Positions 1 to 6,605 of a DNA stretch of 64,000 nt are shown one piece after another. Numbering within the stretch: the stretch's first letter is position 1; each line of letters begins with the position of its first letter. The DNA comes from Pleionea sediminis. Lineage in GTDB: Bacteria > Pseudomonadota > Gammaproteobacteria > Enterobacterales > Kangiellaceae. Location of the stretch: assembly GCF_007570825.1 (NCBI RefSeq), contig NZ_SUNB01000010.1, forward strand, positions 1 through 64,000. Direction: 5' to 3'. A program made the position numbers and the translations under genes. The notes below the pieces were generated by a model, which saw nothing but the letters and a program-made list of their open reading frames with translations, was not told the DNA's origin and did no database searches.

Positions 1-366
1 GGTACCGTTTTCGGGACTGCTTTTGGCCTTGCTATCAGCGGGCTGCAGCGATGCCTTAAAATGAGTGGTACCGTTTTTGGGACTCGTCGAAATTTTATAG
101 CGTAAAAAATTAAATTTATAATTCGTGCGAACGCCTTTTCTTTTCACCACGGATATCAAACGGTGTTGCTCTAATTCAGCAATTCCCGCCATCACCGTTT
201 TACGATTTAAACCGGAATACTCCGCAATGTGTGCCACTGAGGGATTGCACTGTCCAGTCTCTTGATTATGACAATCGGCTAATTCACGTAACACCGAACG
301 TTGCGCTGCGGTTAGCTCTAATAGCCGCCCTACTTCTCGCGCCCAAAAGGTTGCTTTTGCACTCAT
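1..366 (-). CDS. Winged-helix phage replication-type protein, 3' end cut off by window
   Basis: An open frame starts at the ATG at 364-366 and runs off the left edge; 122 residues are visible and no stop is seen. Residues about 15-85 look like a winged helix-turn-helix of the type found at the N-terminus of phage and plasmid replication or regulatory proteins (HTH_36-like): a helix, then PSVAHIAEYSGLNRKTV as the recognition helix region, then ELEQHRLISVVKRKG as the wing. After it comes a linker in which a short SP-K/E-NGT motif occurs twice (about residues 95-100 and 117-122), also visible as a repeated ggtaccgtttt-type DNA word at 1-18 and 66-83. It lies just downstream of the Cro-like gene on the same strand, as early replication genes do in lambdoid phages. 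The function is inferred from fold and context only. Confidence 0.6.
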   Translation of the reverse strand, partial: MSAKATFWAREVGRLLELTAAQRSVLRELADCHNQETGQCNPSVAHIAEYSGLNRKTVMAGIAELEQHRLISVVKRKGVRTNYKFNFLRYKISTSPKNGTTHFKASLQPADSKAKSSPENGT

Positions 367-374
367 GACGCCAC

Positions 375-608
375 CTATTTAGTTTTTTGTTTGTTTTGTT
401 TTTTCTTTTGCGCTTGATAAAAATCGTACAATAACTCTTGCTCAGTTAAACTATGATCAAATAGCTCTAATAATCTGGGATAATGCTTTGGAGGAAAGCA
501 CCCTTCTGATTTAAACTTGCTTATCGACTTTTGAGAAATATTCAATTTTTTTGCTAAACAAGATTGAGTTCCACCAGATAAAAGAATACACCGCTCGACA
601 GTGCTCAC
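375..608 (-). CDS. Cro-like helix-turn-helix regulator
   Basis: This is a 77-residue basic protein with GTG start (606-608) and an AAAGGAG Shine-Dalgarno 11 bases upstream. Residues about 10-50 form a YdaS/Cro-type helix-turn-helix: SGGTQSCLAKKLNISQKSIS, followed by a basic turn and a helix ending RLLELF. The C-terminus is a lysine/glutamine tail. It is divergent from a CI-like repressor gene across a 215-base region full of operator-like repeats, the classic arrangement of a phage lysis-lysogeny switch. By analogy it should repress the CI-like gene and be repressed by it. The family call is by eye; the position makes it convincing. Confidence 0.7.
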   Translation of the reverse strand: MSTVERCILLSGGTQSCLAKKLNISQKSISKFKSEGCFPPKHYPRLLELFDHSLTEQELLYDFYQAQKKKQNKQKTK

Positions 609-823
609 AGGTATATATTCTCCTTTAGGTTCTACCGTAGAACCATTATAAGTACTTTGAGAATTTAATCAATTGGTCCCGTAGTACTTTTAGTGGTATA
701 TTCACCTGTAAGTACTATGAAAATTTCAATTCGAGAATATATTCTTACGAAGAAGGGTATACTTTTAGTACTATGTTTAAACCATTTTATTTTCATCAAA
801 AGTTTGGCATTGAGGTTTAGTTA
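609..823. promoter_or_regulatory. Divergent cro/cI-type control region with repeated operator-like sites
   Basis: This is the intergenic space between the two divergent regulators. Seen directly: GGTATATATTCTCC at 610-623; a 17-base imperfect palindrome GGTTCTACCGTAGAACC at 628-644; TACTTTTAGT twice (685-694 and 760-769); several AGTAC cores (651-656, 684-688, 710-715, 767-771); and the palindrome GAATATATTC at 735-744. Near copies of the first two sites recur at 3886-3920, in front of the membrane-gene operon. I infer that these are binding sites for the Cro-like and CI-like proteins. Confidence 0.6.
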
Positions 824-1264
824 ATGCATCCAGGTTCTAGAGTTCGCATAGCCCGTAATCAACTTAAAATGAAACAGTCCGAGCTTGCAGAAAAAACCGG
901 CTTGAGCCAAAAAGCTATTAGTAAAATTGAAACGGGAGTAACCCAACGTTTTGATACGTCAGTTTTTGCAGATGTATTGAACGTTTCTAATGACTGGATA
1001 TTAACTGGCGAGAATTCACCTGACTGGCTAAAAGTAAAGTCTCTTCACGGATTAAGCGATAAAGATCTTGCAAGTATTTCCATGGCATTTCAATTAGCTA
1101 TTGATGCAGGAGTTACTTCGAACCCAAACATTGATGACAAAGTTAAAATCGAATTATTTAGACATATCTCTCCTCTCGACTTAGCTAGAATGGCTTTGTA
1201 TGCTTACAAAGAAGGAGCAAAAGATAAAGAAGATGTTTTTAAAATATTAAAAATGGGGCTTTAA
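824..1264 (+). CDS. CI-like XRE-family repressor
   Basis: This 146-residue protein has an N-terminal XRE helix-turn-helix (residues about 5-62: RIARNQLKMKQSELAEKTGL, then SQKAISKIETG as recognition helix, then VLNVSNDWILTGE). The C-terminal half (about 70-146) is helical and has no Ser-Lys LexA/CI peptidase motif, so RecA-triggered self-cleavage is unlikely; induction would need another route, such as an antirepressor. It is divergent from the Cro-like gene and upstream of nothing on its own strand until 4101. The likely role is maintenance repressor of the integrated element. Confidence 0.7.
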   Translation: MHPGSRVRIARNQLKMKQSELAEKTGLSQKAISKIETGVTQRFDTSVFADVLNVSNDWILTGENSPDWLKVKSLHGLSDKDLASISMAFQLAIDAGVTSNPNIDDKVKIELFRHISPLDLARMALYAYKEGAKDKEDVFKILKMGL

Positions 1265-1322
1265 CCCCGCTAAGTAAACCAAGTTTTTTTACTAAAGATA
1301 ATCATTTTAAATAAACTGAATG

Positions 1323-1991
1323 TTATTCTTCTATTCTTTTCATTAATATCGAAAAAAGCGACTTTTCAGCCTGATTTTCAAGTGTTACAAAATCTAACTT
1401 TCCGGTTTGGGGTAATCCGTTTTCTGATTGATATAGTTTAACTTTATCAACAAAAAACTTAGTGAGTACAGTTGCATTTTGTTGCGGATCAAATTGTATA
1501 ACTGCATCTTCATCAGTTACGTTCAAAGACTTCGCAAAGGATAAATAAGCACTAACACGAGCGCTACTAGCTTTTTCTGAATCTATTTTATCCATCCGAT
1601 AAGCAAACTCGGTATAACCCAGTGCGGCAGTACCATATTGCCCTTTTTCTTCCAAATTAATTGCATTATTAATCAAATTATCAGCAAATGATTTTGAAGT
1701 AACCTTAACAATGGTATTTTTACTTCTACTACTACAGTCTGAAGTTCCCTTGTAATAAAGAGAGTTAATAGGCTCAGCTTCAACCAATTCCCCAGGCTGG
1801 CAGAGGTTGCTTAGCGCCAGATTTCCAGAGTCATCTGTGATACCTTTTGGTTCGTTATCATTACCCAATAAAACAAAGATTTTGCTTTTTACTCCTTTCC
1901 CAGAGTCATCTAGTACTTGCACAATTTGTTCTTCGGAATAAATATCTATAGAGAAAAGAGCGAATACAATAACGCCTATGTTTCTAAGCAT
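1323..1991 (-). CDS. Exported protein with C-terminal peptidoglycan-binding-like motif
   Basis: Function unknown. The best start is the ATG at 1989-1991 (222 residues), which overlaps the stop of the upstream gene; it yields a signal peptide (MLRNIGVIVFALFSIDIYSE). A further upstream start in frame would lie inside the previous gene and spoil the signal. Residues about 15-85 resemble a beta-rich carboxypeptidase-regulatory-like segment (DDSGKGVKSKIFVLLGND). A middle helical part follows (about 95-150), and near the C-terminus VKLYQSENGLPQTGKLD matches the PG_binding_1 pattern (YQ..NGL..TG.LD). It is the last gene of a five-gene minus-strand operon. I infer a periplasmic protein that may touch the cell wall. 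Confidence 0.55.
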   Translation of the reverse strand: MLRNIGVIVFALFSIDIYSEEQIVQVLDDSGKGVKSKIFVLLGNDNEPKGITDDSGNLALSNLCQPGELVEAEPINSLYYKGTSDCSSRSKNTIVKVTSKSFADNLINNAINLEEKGQYGTAALGYTEFAYRMDKIDSEKASSARVSAYLSFAKSLNVTDEDAVIQFDPQQNATVLTKFFVDKVKLYQSENGLPQTGKLDFVTLENQAEKSLFSILMKRIEE

Positions 1992-2589
1992 CTTCTTTGT
2001 CCTCTTTTTTAGAACCCTCACTTTTCAAAAAAAAATGCAATAGTAATAATAAAGACAGAATGATAAAAATAGTTAGTAAAATTTCTGTTTCATATTTTAC
2101 TATACATGTTTCATAATTTGTTTTGGTTAAATTAATTGGAGTCGAGCTTTCTTGCAGTCTTAAAGATAATTTTGCACCTGTACTAGCTTGAATATCTAAT
2201 AAAAAAGCAGCTCCTGGATGAAACTTCATGTTATAAAATTCGGCATGTGTCAAATAACATTTTTCAGGTGTGTCAGCAGATACTGCAGGTTCAACAGCGC
2301 GCATTCTTACGCTAAAAATTTTTCCAACATCAGCTCTGACCATCAAAGAAACTTTTTCAAGTAATTTATTAATTGACAAATTCTTAACTATGTATCGAGT
2401 AACCTCTACCTCTTTGGGCTTTAAATTGTCCTCACAACTAACTAAATCCTTCACAGAGTCAACTGAAATTACTCGATATTCTAGAATAGGCTTTTCTAAT
2501 GTTCGATCAACAATGTGAGTTATAATCCAAGAGATCACGCTTACACCTATCACTATAAGATATGTAGGTTCCGTCTTATTCAAAATCAT
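1984..2589 (-). CDS. Two-TM membrane protein of element operon, unknown function
   Basis: This 201-residue protein has an N-terminal membrane segment (about residues 9-27, TYLIVIGVSVISWIITHIV) and a C-terminal one (about 167-188, rich in Leu/Ile), followed by a charged cytoplasmic tail SEGSKKEDKEDA. The roughly 135 residues between them would form a periplasmic domain, predicted as mostly beta. No family recognised. Its stop overlaps the start of the downstream exported protein by 8 bases, so the two are translationally coupled. The gap of 67 bases to the upstream gene is still compatible with one operon. Confidence 0.55.
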   Translation of the reverse strand: MILNKTEPTYLIVIGVSVISWIITHIVDRTLEKPILEYRVISVDSVKDLVSCEDNLKPKEVEVTRYIVKNLSINKLLEKVSLMVRADVGKIFSVRMRAVEPAVSADTPEKCYLTHAEFYNMKFHPGAAFLLDIQASTGAKLSLRLQESSTPINLTKTNYETCIVKYETEILLTIFIILSLLLLLHFFLKSEGSKKEDKEDA

Positions 2590-2656
2590 AAAACTCCAAA
2601 ATTCGAGAAATCTACCTAGAAAATAGAATTATAAATCGAGTTAACAAGTGACAATA

Positions 2657-2992
2657 CTAAAGACTAAATGTTTTGTCTGTTAACCTTATTGGTTCCTGAA
2701 TCACTGACTCTATCTCAAAATTTTCAATCCGAATAAGAGTATTAAGCTTCGCCATTTTAAGCTCCATCGAGCGATCAAACTCAGCAATACTAACTTGTCT
2801 TTCTTCTTCAAGTATATTTTTAAGTTCAATTAGCAGTCCAATTGCTAATCTTTCATTATGATTTTTTGCACTCTCAACTCGCTCATCATAAAGAGAACGT
2901 TTAGAGACAAGCTTTTTAACTTCGAATGTCAAATACACAAAGGACACTAGAAGGGCTACCGCAATAATAAATAGTCCAACATATTCATTCAT
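2657..2992 (-). CDS. Single-TM coiled-coil protein of element operon
   Basis: This 111-residue protein has one N-terminal membrane helix (about residues 5-24, VGLFIIAVALLVSFVYLTFE) and a long charged helical region (about 25-85) with heptad-like spacing, probably a cytoplasmic coiled coil. There is no enzyme motif and no family recognised. The start ATG overlaps the stop of the upstream gene by four bases (ATGA at 2989-2992), which signals translational coupling. It could be a membrane scaffold or a holin/spanin-like accessory; the sequence does not decide this. Confidence 0.55.
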   Translation of the reverse strand: MNEYVGLFIIAVALLVSFVYLTFEVKKLVSKRSLYDERVESAKNHNERLAIGLLIELKNILEEERQVSIAEFDRSMELKMAKLNTLIRIENFEIESVIQEPIRLTDKTFSL

Positions 2993-3516
2993 ATTCTAGT
3001 TATTCCCTGATTCGATTTATTAGCGTGCTTGTGGAGCAAATGAAAAGTCCGAAGAGCTAAATTTATCAGCTTTCCAATCAGATTTTTAAGAAGGTCTTGA
3101 GTAAGGACAACAACCAATAAAGTATTAATGGTTGGAGTTGTAAATCGCACAACATCTCTCATTACAATATGCCCATAAAAATTCCAATCTACAAACTGCA
3201 TCGCCTGGGTTAGCATATAAACAAACGATAAGCCTAAAATGTACAAATCTCGCTTATCAGGCCAGAATCTTCTCTTTAAAACCACAGCGCTAAACATCAA
3301 AAAATCCAAAAGCATCCATGACAAATTCCAAGTCACGCGAACGTTCGGAAGATGATATATCGCATCATACAAACATCGATACAATACATGAAAAGAAAAT
3401 AAGATAAGTGCTAAATAGCAAATTGATTTGTTATTGCGATAATAAAATGCTGCAAATAACATAAACCCCATTAGCACAATATCGTAATCAATCCTTAAAA
3501 TTTCTTCAGCTAACAA
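2989..3516 (-). CDS. Multi-pass membrane protein of element operon
   Basis: This 175-residue protein has about four or five hydrophobic segments (roughly residues 12-26, 31-48, 63-80, 91-107 and 126-145) and a basic C-terminal tail ending in LLHKHANKSNQGITRI. I recognise no family. It sits two bases after the stop of the upstream Gly-rich gene and overlaps the next gene by four bases, so it is the core of a tightly packed operon. A function in phage exclusion, surface alteration or holin-like permeabilisation is possible, but this is speculation from topology and context. Confidence 0.55.
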   Translation of the reverse strand: MLAEEILRIDYDIVLMGFMLFAAFYYRNNKSICYLALILFSFHVLYRCLYDAIYHLPNVRVTWNLSWMLLDFLMFSAVVLKRRFWPDKRDLYILGLSFVYMLTQAMQFVDWNFYGHIVMRDVVRFTTPTINTLLVVVLTQDLLKNLIGKLINLALRTFHLLHKHANKSNQGITRI

Positions 3517-3518
3517 TC

Positions 3519-3749
3519 TCAGCTCCCATTGTTTGAATCTCCGGACTCACCGGTTTCTCCAACGCCGCCGCCGCCATCTTTATCTCCATCAGGAGGAGTA
3601 TTTCCCGAACCGCCACCCAATATCATTTGTGGCGACTCATCAATTGGCTGTGTCTGGCAAATGTCAGGGTTGTTTTCACAGTAAACTAAAGCTTCCGATT
3701 CCGAAAAATTAAACTGCAGCATTATCCAAGTAAAGAATGAAAGAAACAT
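3519..3749 (-). CDS. Small exported Gly/Asp-rich protein, first gene of operon
   Basis: A 76-residue protein starts MFLSFFTWIMLQFNFSESEA, a short hydrophobic stretch that may be a signal or anchor. Two cysteines follow (YCENNPDICQTQ, about residues 23-31), then a low-complexity tail from about residue 43 (GGGSGNTPPDGDKDGGGGVG). The composition recalls the glycine-rich linkers of filamentous-phage minor coat proteins, but nothing else supports that. It is the first gene of the operon that starts downstream of the operator-like repeats at 3886-3920; an AAAAGGG Shine-Dalgarno lies in front of it. Confidence 0.5.
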   Translation of the reverse strand: MFLSFFTWIMLQFNFSESEALVYCENNPDICQTQPIDESPQMILGGGSGNTPPDGDKDGGGGVGETGESGDSNNGS

Positions 3750-4100
3750 TGAGATATACCCTTTTATTGTTTTGTTAATGCCTGTTTTAGTGTGGAGAAG
3801 GCCTCACAGGGTAGTTATATCAAATTCATTCATCATTGTTGACAACAAATAGTACTCTCGCAAATCTTGACTTTCAAGTACCTACGGTACTACAGTAGAA
3901 CCATAGGGTATATATTCTCCTTAAAGGCGAGTTTGGAGATTAATATACGCGGGTAAATTCGGTTTTTAGTTCTATTGAATGGATATTAAACATTGAATAA
4001 TTCAGATTATCAATCGAAGTACCATGCGCTCCAACATCTTTCCAATGTAATTCACAACTAAAGGTATACGAAGTACCAAGTGTGAACATTAAAAGAGGCG
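3750..4100. promoter_or_regulatory. Gene-free control region with element operator repeats
   Basis: There are 351 bases without a gene between the minus-strand membrane operon and the plus-strand integrase group. It contains a near copy (15 of 17 bases) of the 628-644 palindrome, GGTACTACAGTAGAACC at 3886-3902, directly followed by GGTATATATTCTCC at 3907-3920, identical to 610-623. It also has CGAAGTACCA twice (4015-4024 and 4069-4078) and AGTAC at 3851-3855. I infer that the element's repressor controls both directions from here. No clear tRNA or small RNA is visible. Confidence 0.55.
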
Positions 4101-4289
4101 ATGAAAATGTTGAAACAAATCGTGTATGACAAAAATGGCTTTAGACTACACACGCATTTTTTTGGTTGGGTAAACAGCAAAGATTGGACTGAACATCTGG
4201 AACATTCTGTTTGTGATGAAATTTATCGACAAAATCCCAAAACCGGTAAATTCGAATTAATTGATTTTAACGGTTTCGTAATTCATTAA
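4101..4289 (+). CDS. Small conserved-looking protein of the integrase operon, unknown
   Basis: This 62-residue protein contains several aromatic residues (FRLHTHFFGWVNSKDWTEHL). Two in-frame starts exist; the ATG at 4107 lies 8 bases after AGAGG and is as good as the one at 4101. I recognise no domain. It is 17 bases upstream of the DUF4224-like gene and on the same strand as the integrase, a position where excisionases or small regulators are common. The protein is only weakly basic, so a DNA-binding role cannot be claimed. Confidence 0.45.
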   Translation: MKMLKQIVYDKNGFRLHTHFFGWVNSKDWTEHLEHSVCDEIYRQNPKTGKFELIDFNGFVIH

Positions 4290-4306
4290 TCATCGGAAAC
4301 TATACA

Positions 4307-4492
4307 ATGTTAGTGAGCCAAGAAGATATTGAAAGAGTTACACAATACAGTCGTGTGTCAGACATTGAGAAATGGTTGAAGCGTCATGGAGTTGCTTACT
4401 GGACAGCCAAAAAAGGTAAAGTAGTAACAACTACCGAAGCAATCAATAAAGCGCTGATATCATCAAACGAATCGACCATAGAGTTTAAATAG
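4307..4492 (+). CDS. DUF4224-like small protein upstream of integrase
   Basis: This 61-residue protein matches the DUF4224 pattern: an N-terminal LVSQEDIERVTQYSRVSDIEKWLKRHGV segment, then an aromatic-plus-basic stretch (AYWTAKKGK), then VVTTTEAINKAL. In many gammaproteobacterial prophages this short family sits directly in front of the tyrosine recombinase, as here (12 bases before it). The family has no proven biochemical role; the winged-helix-like pattern suggests DNA binding, perhaps as a recombination directionality factor. The latter is inference. Confidence 0.6.
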   Translation: MLVSQEDIERVTQYSRVSDIEKWLKRHGVAYWTAKKGKVVTTTEAINKALISSNESTIEFK

Positions 4493-4504
4493 TCGTCAGT
4501 TACG

Positions 4505-5578
4505 ATGAGCAAAAGTAAAGCGCCTAAATATTGCTACTTCCGAAAAGGTCGATGGGTATACATCCCCTATTCAGATGGGAAGCTCGGAAAAGAAATTCCA
4601 CTTCGTAGAGAAGGCAACCTTATCCGAAAAACTGATCCTATGTCTTGGGTATGGGTCGCCTATGAAAAGCTCATCGATAGCCCTTCAGATTCTTTACGCT
4701 ACTTGATCGATAAATATCTACAGTCGGAAACGTTTATCGCTTTAAAGCCTCGCACAAAAGACGATTATCTTTCTTCCGCAAGATATCTCAAAAATAAAGA
4801 ATTAACTAATGGCGATACTTTTGGTGATGTCGCGTACGAATCCATAACACCTGGTGTATTAACTAAGCTGATGGATAAAATGTCTGACACACCGATAGCC
4901 GCGAATCATCGTCTGCAATTTTTAGCGGCCGTATATTCTTGGGGATATGCGCGTGATATATGTTCAAAAAATCCATGCCAAGGTGTTAAACAGTTTTCAA
5001 AAGTCACAACAAAAGAATACGTGAGCGATGAACGTTTCTATTTTGCCCTGAGCGTCGCGAAAGAGCTAAAAACATATCTATATCCCATGATGATAATTGC
5101 GTACTGTTGTCGCGCGAGAATCAGCGAAATAAGTCGTACTCAAAATATAAACAACGAAACCATCTGTTCGGGTATTCGAATGAACGACATAAATGATGAA
5201 GGAATTTTTATTTATCGATCGAAAGGCAGCTTACCTGAGGTTACTCTTTGGTCAGATTTTTTAAAACAAGGATTTAATGCAGCCATTGAGTACAGCAACA
5301 AACAAGATGCACGTTCAAAAATAATCTATATCGAAAAAAATTCTTTTCTCATTCACGATCAGTTTGGTAACCCGATTAAAAAAAATGCATTTGATAGTGC
5401 CTGGCAACGACTCATGAAAAAATGCAAAAAATTAAAAAAAGAATTTAAACCGTTCTCAGTTCACGAACTTAAAGCGAAAGGTATCGATGATCATAAGACA
5501 CAAGAGTCGGGCCATAAATCGGAAAGTGCTAAGGCAGTTTATTTAAGAAAAACAAAACGCACTGAGAGTACTAAGTGA
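4505..5578 (+). CDS. int: Tyrosine recombinase (prophage integrase)
   Basis: A 357-residue site-specific recombinase. Residues about 1-50 form a basic N-terminal arm-binding region, about 60-165 the SAM-like core-binding domain (YLIDKYLQS to NPCQGVKQF), and about 175-357 the catalytic domain. Catalytic residues visible are Arg205 in ARISEI, His320 and Lys323 in HELKAK (Lys in place of the second Arg), His337 in SGHKS and the nucleophile Tyr346 in AVYLRK. It is encoded toward tRNA-Arg(ACG), whose 3' end is 74 bases downstream, the usual layout of tRNA-targeting integrases. The C-terminus is lysine-rich. The gene is intact. Confidence 0.9.
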   Translation: MSKSKAPKYCYFRKGRWVYIPYSDGKLGKEIPLRREGNLIRKTDPMSWVWVAYEKLIDSPSDSLRYLIDKYLQSETFIALKPRTKDDYLSSARYLKNKELTNGDTFGDVAYESITPGVLTKLMDKMSDTPIAANHRLQFLAAVYSWGYARDICSKNPCQGVKQFSKVTTKEYVSDERFYFALSVAKELKTYLYPMMIIAYCCRARISEISRTQNINNETICSGIRMNDINDEGIFIYRSKGSLPEVTLWSDFLKQGFNAAIEYSNKQDARSKIIYIEKNSFLIHDQFGNPIKKNAFDSAWQRLMKKCKKLKKEFKPFSVHELKAKGIDDHKTQESGHKSESAKAVYLRKTKRTESTK

Positions 5579-5604
5579 TAAGTTTTTTGGGAATTCTTTT
5601 GGGA

Positions 5605-5646
5605 AAATTAAAAAAGGCTAGTTTACACTAACTGCAAACTAGCCTT
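5605..5646 (-). terminator. Rho-independent terminator after tRNA-Arg
   Basis: An 11-base perfect stem, AAGGCTAGTTT (5614-5624) with AAACTAGCCTT (5636-5646), is followed on the minus strand by a T-rich run (5605-5613). It serves tRNA-Arg on the minus strand; the same stem may also stop integrase transcripts. Confidence 0.75.
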
Positions 5647-5651
5647 GGATA

Positions 5652-5728
5652 TGGCGCGCACGGAAGGATTCGAACCTCCGACCGCCTGGTTCGTAGCCAG
5701 GTACTCTATCCAGCTGAGCTACGTGCGC
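5652..5728 (-). tRNA. tRNA-Arg (anticodon ACG)
   Basis: 77 bases including encoded CCA (5652-5654). The acceptor stem GCGCACG pairs with CGTGCGC, the D-loop is AGCTCAGCTGGATAGAGT, the anticodon loop is CTACGAA with ACG, and the T-arm contains GGTTCGAATCC. The closest family resemblance is to the enterobacterial tRNA-Arg(ACG). The integrase gene reads into its 3' end, so it is the probable attachment gene of the element on the left; the gene remains complete. Confidence 0.95.
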
Positions 5729-5767
5729 GAAGTGAGTCTTGCAACTCGCCCTCTCTGAGGGTGCGCT

Positions 5768-5796
5768 ATTATGCGTATCTGATCTTAGCTTGTCAA
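5768..5796 (-). promoter_or_regulatory. Sigma-70 promoter of tRNA-Arg
   Basis: On the minus strand TTGACA (5791-5796), a 17-base spacer and CATAAT (5768-5773) lie about 40 bases before the tRNA start. The spacing is optimal and the -35 box is perfect. Confidence 0.7.
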
Positions 5797-5886
5797 CTTT
5801 AATTCGATAACAAAATAGCTTGCAATTTAACGCCTTAAATTGAAATTTTTAATTGAACAAAAGTCATTTAATTTATTTCAATAAAG

Positions 5887-5978
5887 TGGCGGAGAGAGAG
5901 GGATTCGAACCCTCGATACGGGATAAACCGTATACTCCCTTAGCAGGGGAGCGCCTTCAGCCGCTCGGCCATCTCTCC
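5887..5978 (-). tRNA. tRNA-Ser (anticodon GCT)
   Basis: 92 bases including encoded CCA (5887-5889). A class II tRNA with a long variable arm (GTATACGGTTTATCCCGTATC). The acceptor GGAGAGA pairs with TCTCTCC, and the anticodon GCT sits in the loop CTGCTAA. Its place downstream of csrA is conserved in many Gammaproteobacteria. Confidence 0.95.
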
Positions 5979-5994
5979 TCGTCAGCGGCGGCAA

Positions 5995-6022
5995 ATGTTA
6001 CCTTAATGAATTTAAATTGCAA
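5995..6022 (-). promoter_or_regulatory. Probable promoter of tRNA-Ser
   Basis: On the minus strand TTGCAA (6017-6022), 16 bases and TAACAT (5995-6000) precede the tRNA by 16 bases. It is weaker than consensus, and read-through from csrA is also possible. Confidence 0.45.
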
Positions 6023-6036
6023 GCATTATCTTAAAG

Positions 6037-6228
6037 TTATTCTGTTGAATTACCTGACATTTCTTTTTCACGTTGAATGCGTAAATAAATCTCTTCACGA
6101 TGAACAGAAACTTCTTTCGGCGCGTTGACACCAATCCGAACTTGATTACCTTTCACACCTAACACTGTGACGGTTACTTCATCACCAATCATTAATGTCT
6201 CGCCAACACGACGTGTTAAAATAAGCAT
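6037..6228 (-). CDS. csrA: Carbon storage regulator CsrA
   Basis: A 63-residue RNA-binding post-transcriptional regulator that binds GGA motifs in mRNA leaders as a homodimer. The sequence starts [20 protein letters not shown], continues [16 protein letters not shown] and has the RNA-contacting RVGE (residues 7-10) and [17 protein letters not shown] (about 38-52) segments; length is normal. An AAAGGAG Shine-Dalgarno lies 7 bases upstream. It follows alaS at 377 bases and precedes tRNA-Ser, as in many Gammaproteobacteria; the lysC gene often found between alaS and csrA in pseudomonads is absent. Confidence 0.97.
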   Translation of the reverse strand: MLILTRRVGETLMIGDEVTVTVLGVKGNQVRIGVNAPKEVSVHREEIYLRIQREKEMSGNSTE

Positions 6229-6605
6229 CCTAAATCTCCTTTATTTGCCCCATTCCCTGACAGGGCATAATTTCAGCACTTGATATGAGGCGCGCATTAT
6301 AGCAGCAACTATTCTCATTGTTTACTATTTGTAGCTGTACGTTGCTGATTTTGTTTTAGATTTCTTGTCGGCCTCTATAATTTATTTAATTTTACGAGGC
6401 CCCAAAAGTCAATCGTAATATAAACATCGAAAATTCACTTTCGGTCGAAGAACGCCAATAAGTATAGCCTATCGAAGCTTTATTTCGATATCTCAAAAAC
6501 AGCTGAAGCAAGGTACTATTAGACTAGGAAAAAGAATAGATATCAATAGGTTACTTTAATCTCTTAAAGTAACCTATTATTTTCAAGAATTTCGCAGACT
6601 ATTAT
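6229..6605. other. Gene-free region between alaS and csrA, with a hairpin terminator
   Basis: 377 bases without a coding region. Next to alaS there is a perfect 15-base inverted repeat (6545-6559 with 6564-6578, loop 4) lying 28 bases after the alaS stop; on the minus strand a loose T-rich stretch (CTATTCTTTTTC) follows, so it probably terminates alaS. The rest should hold the csrA promoter, but I see no convincing -35/-10 pair. Confidence 0.55.

Noticed and set aside
3519..3749. Reading the Gly-rich small protein as a filamentous-phage coat protein
   Set aside because: Only the glycine-rich tail is similar; there are no Zot, assembly or replication genes of filamentous phages in view.
5887..5978. 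tRNA-Ser as the attachment site of the element
   Set aside because: The integrase lies next to tRNA-Arg, and tRNA-Ser with csrA and alaS follows the ordinary core order.
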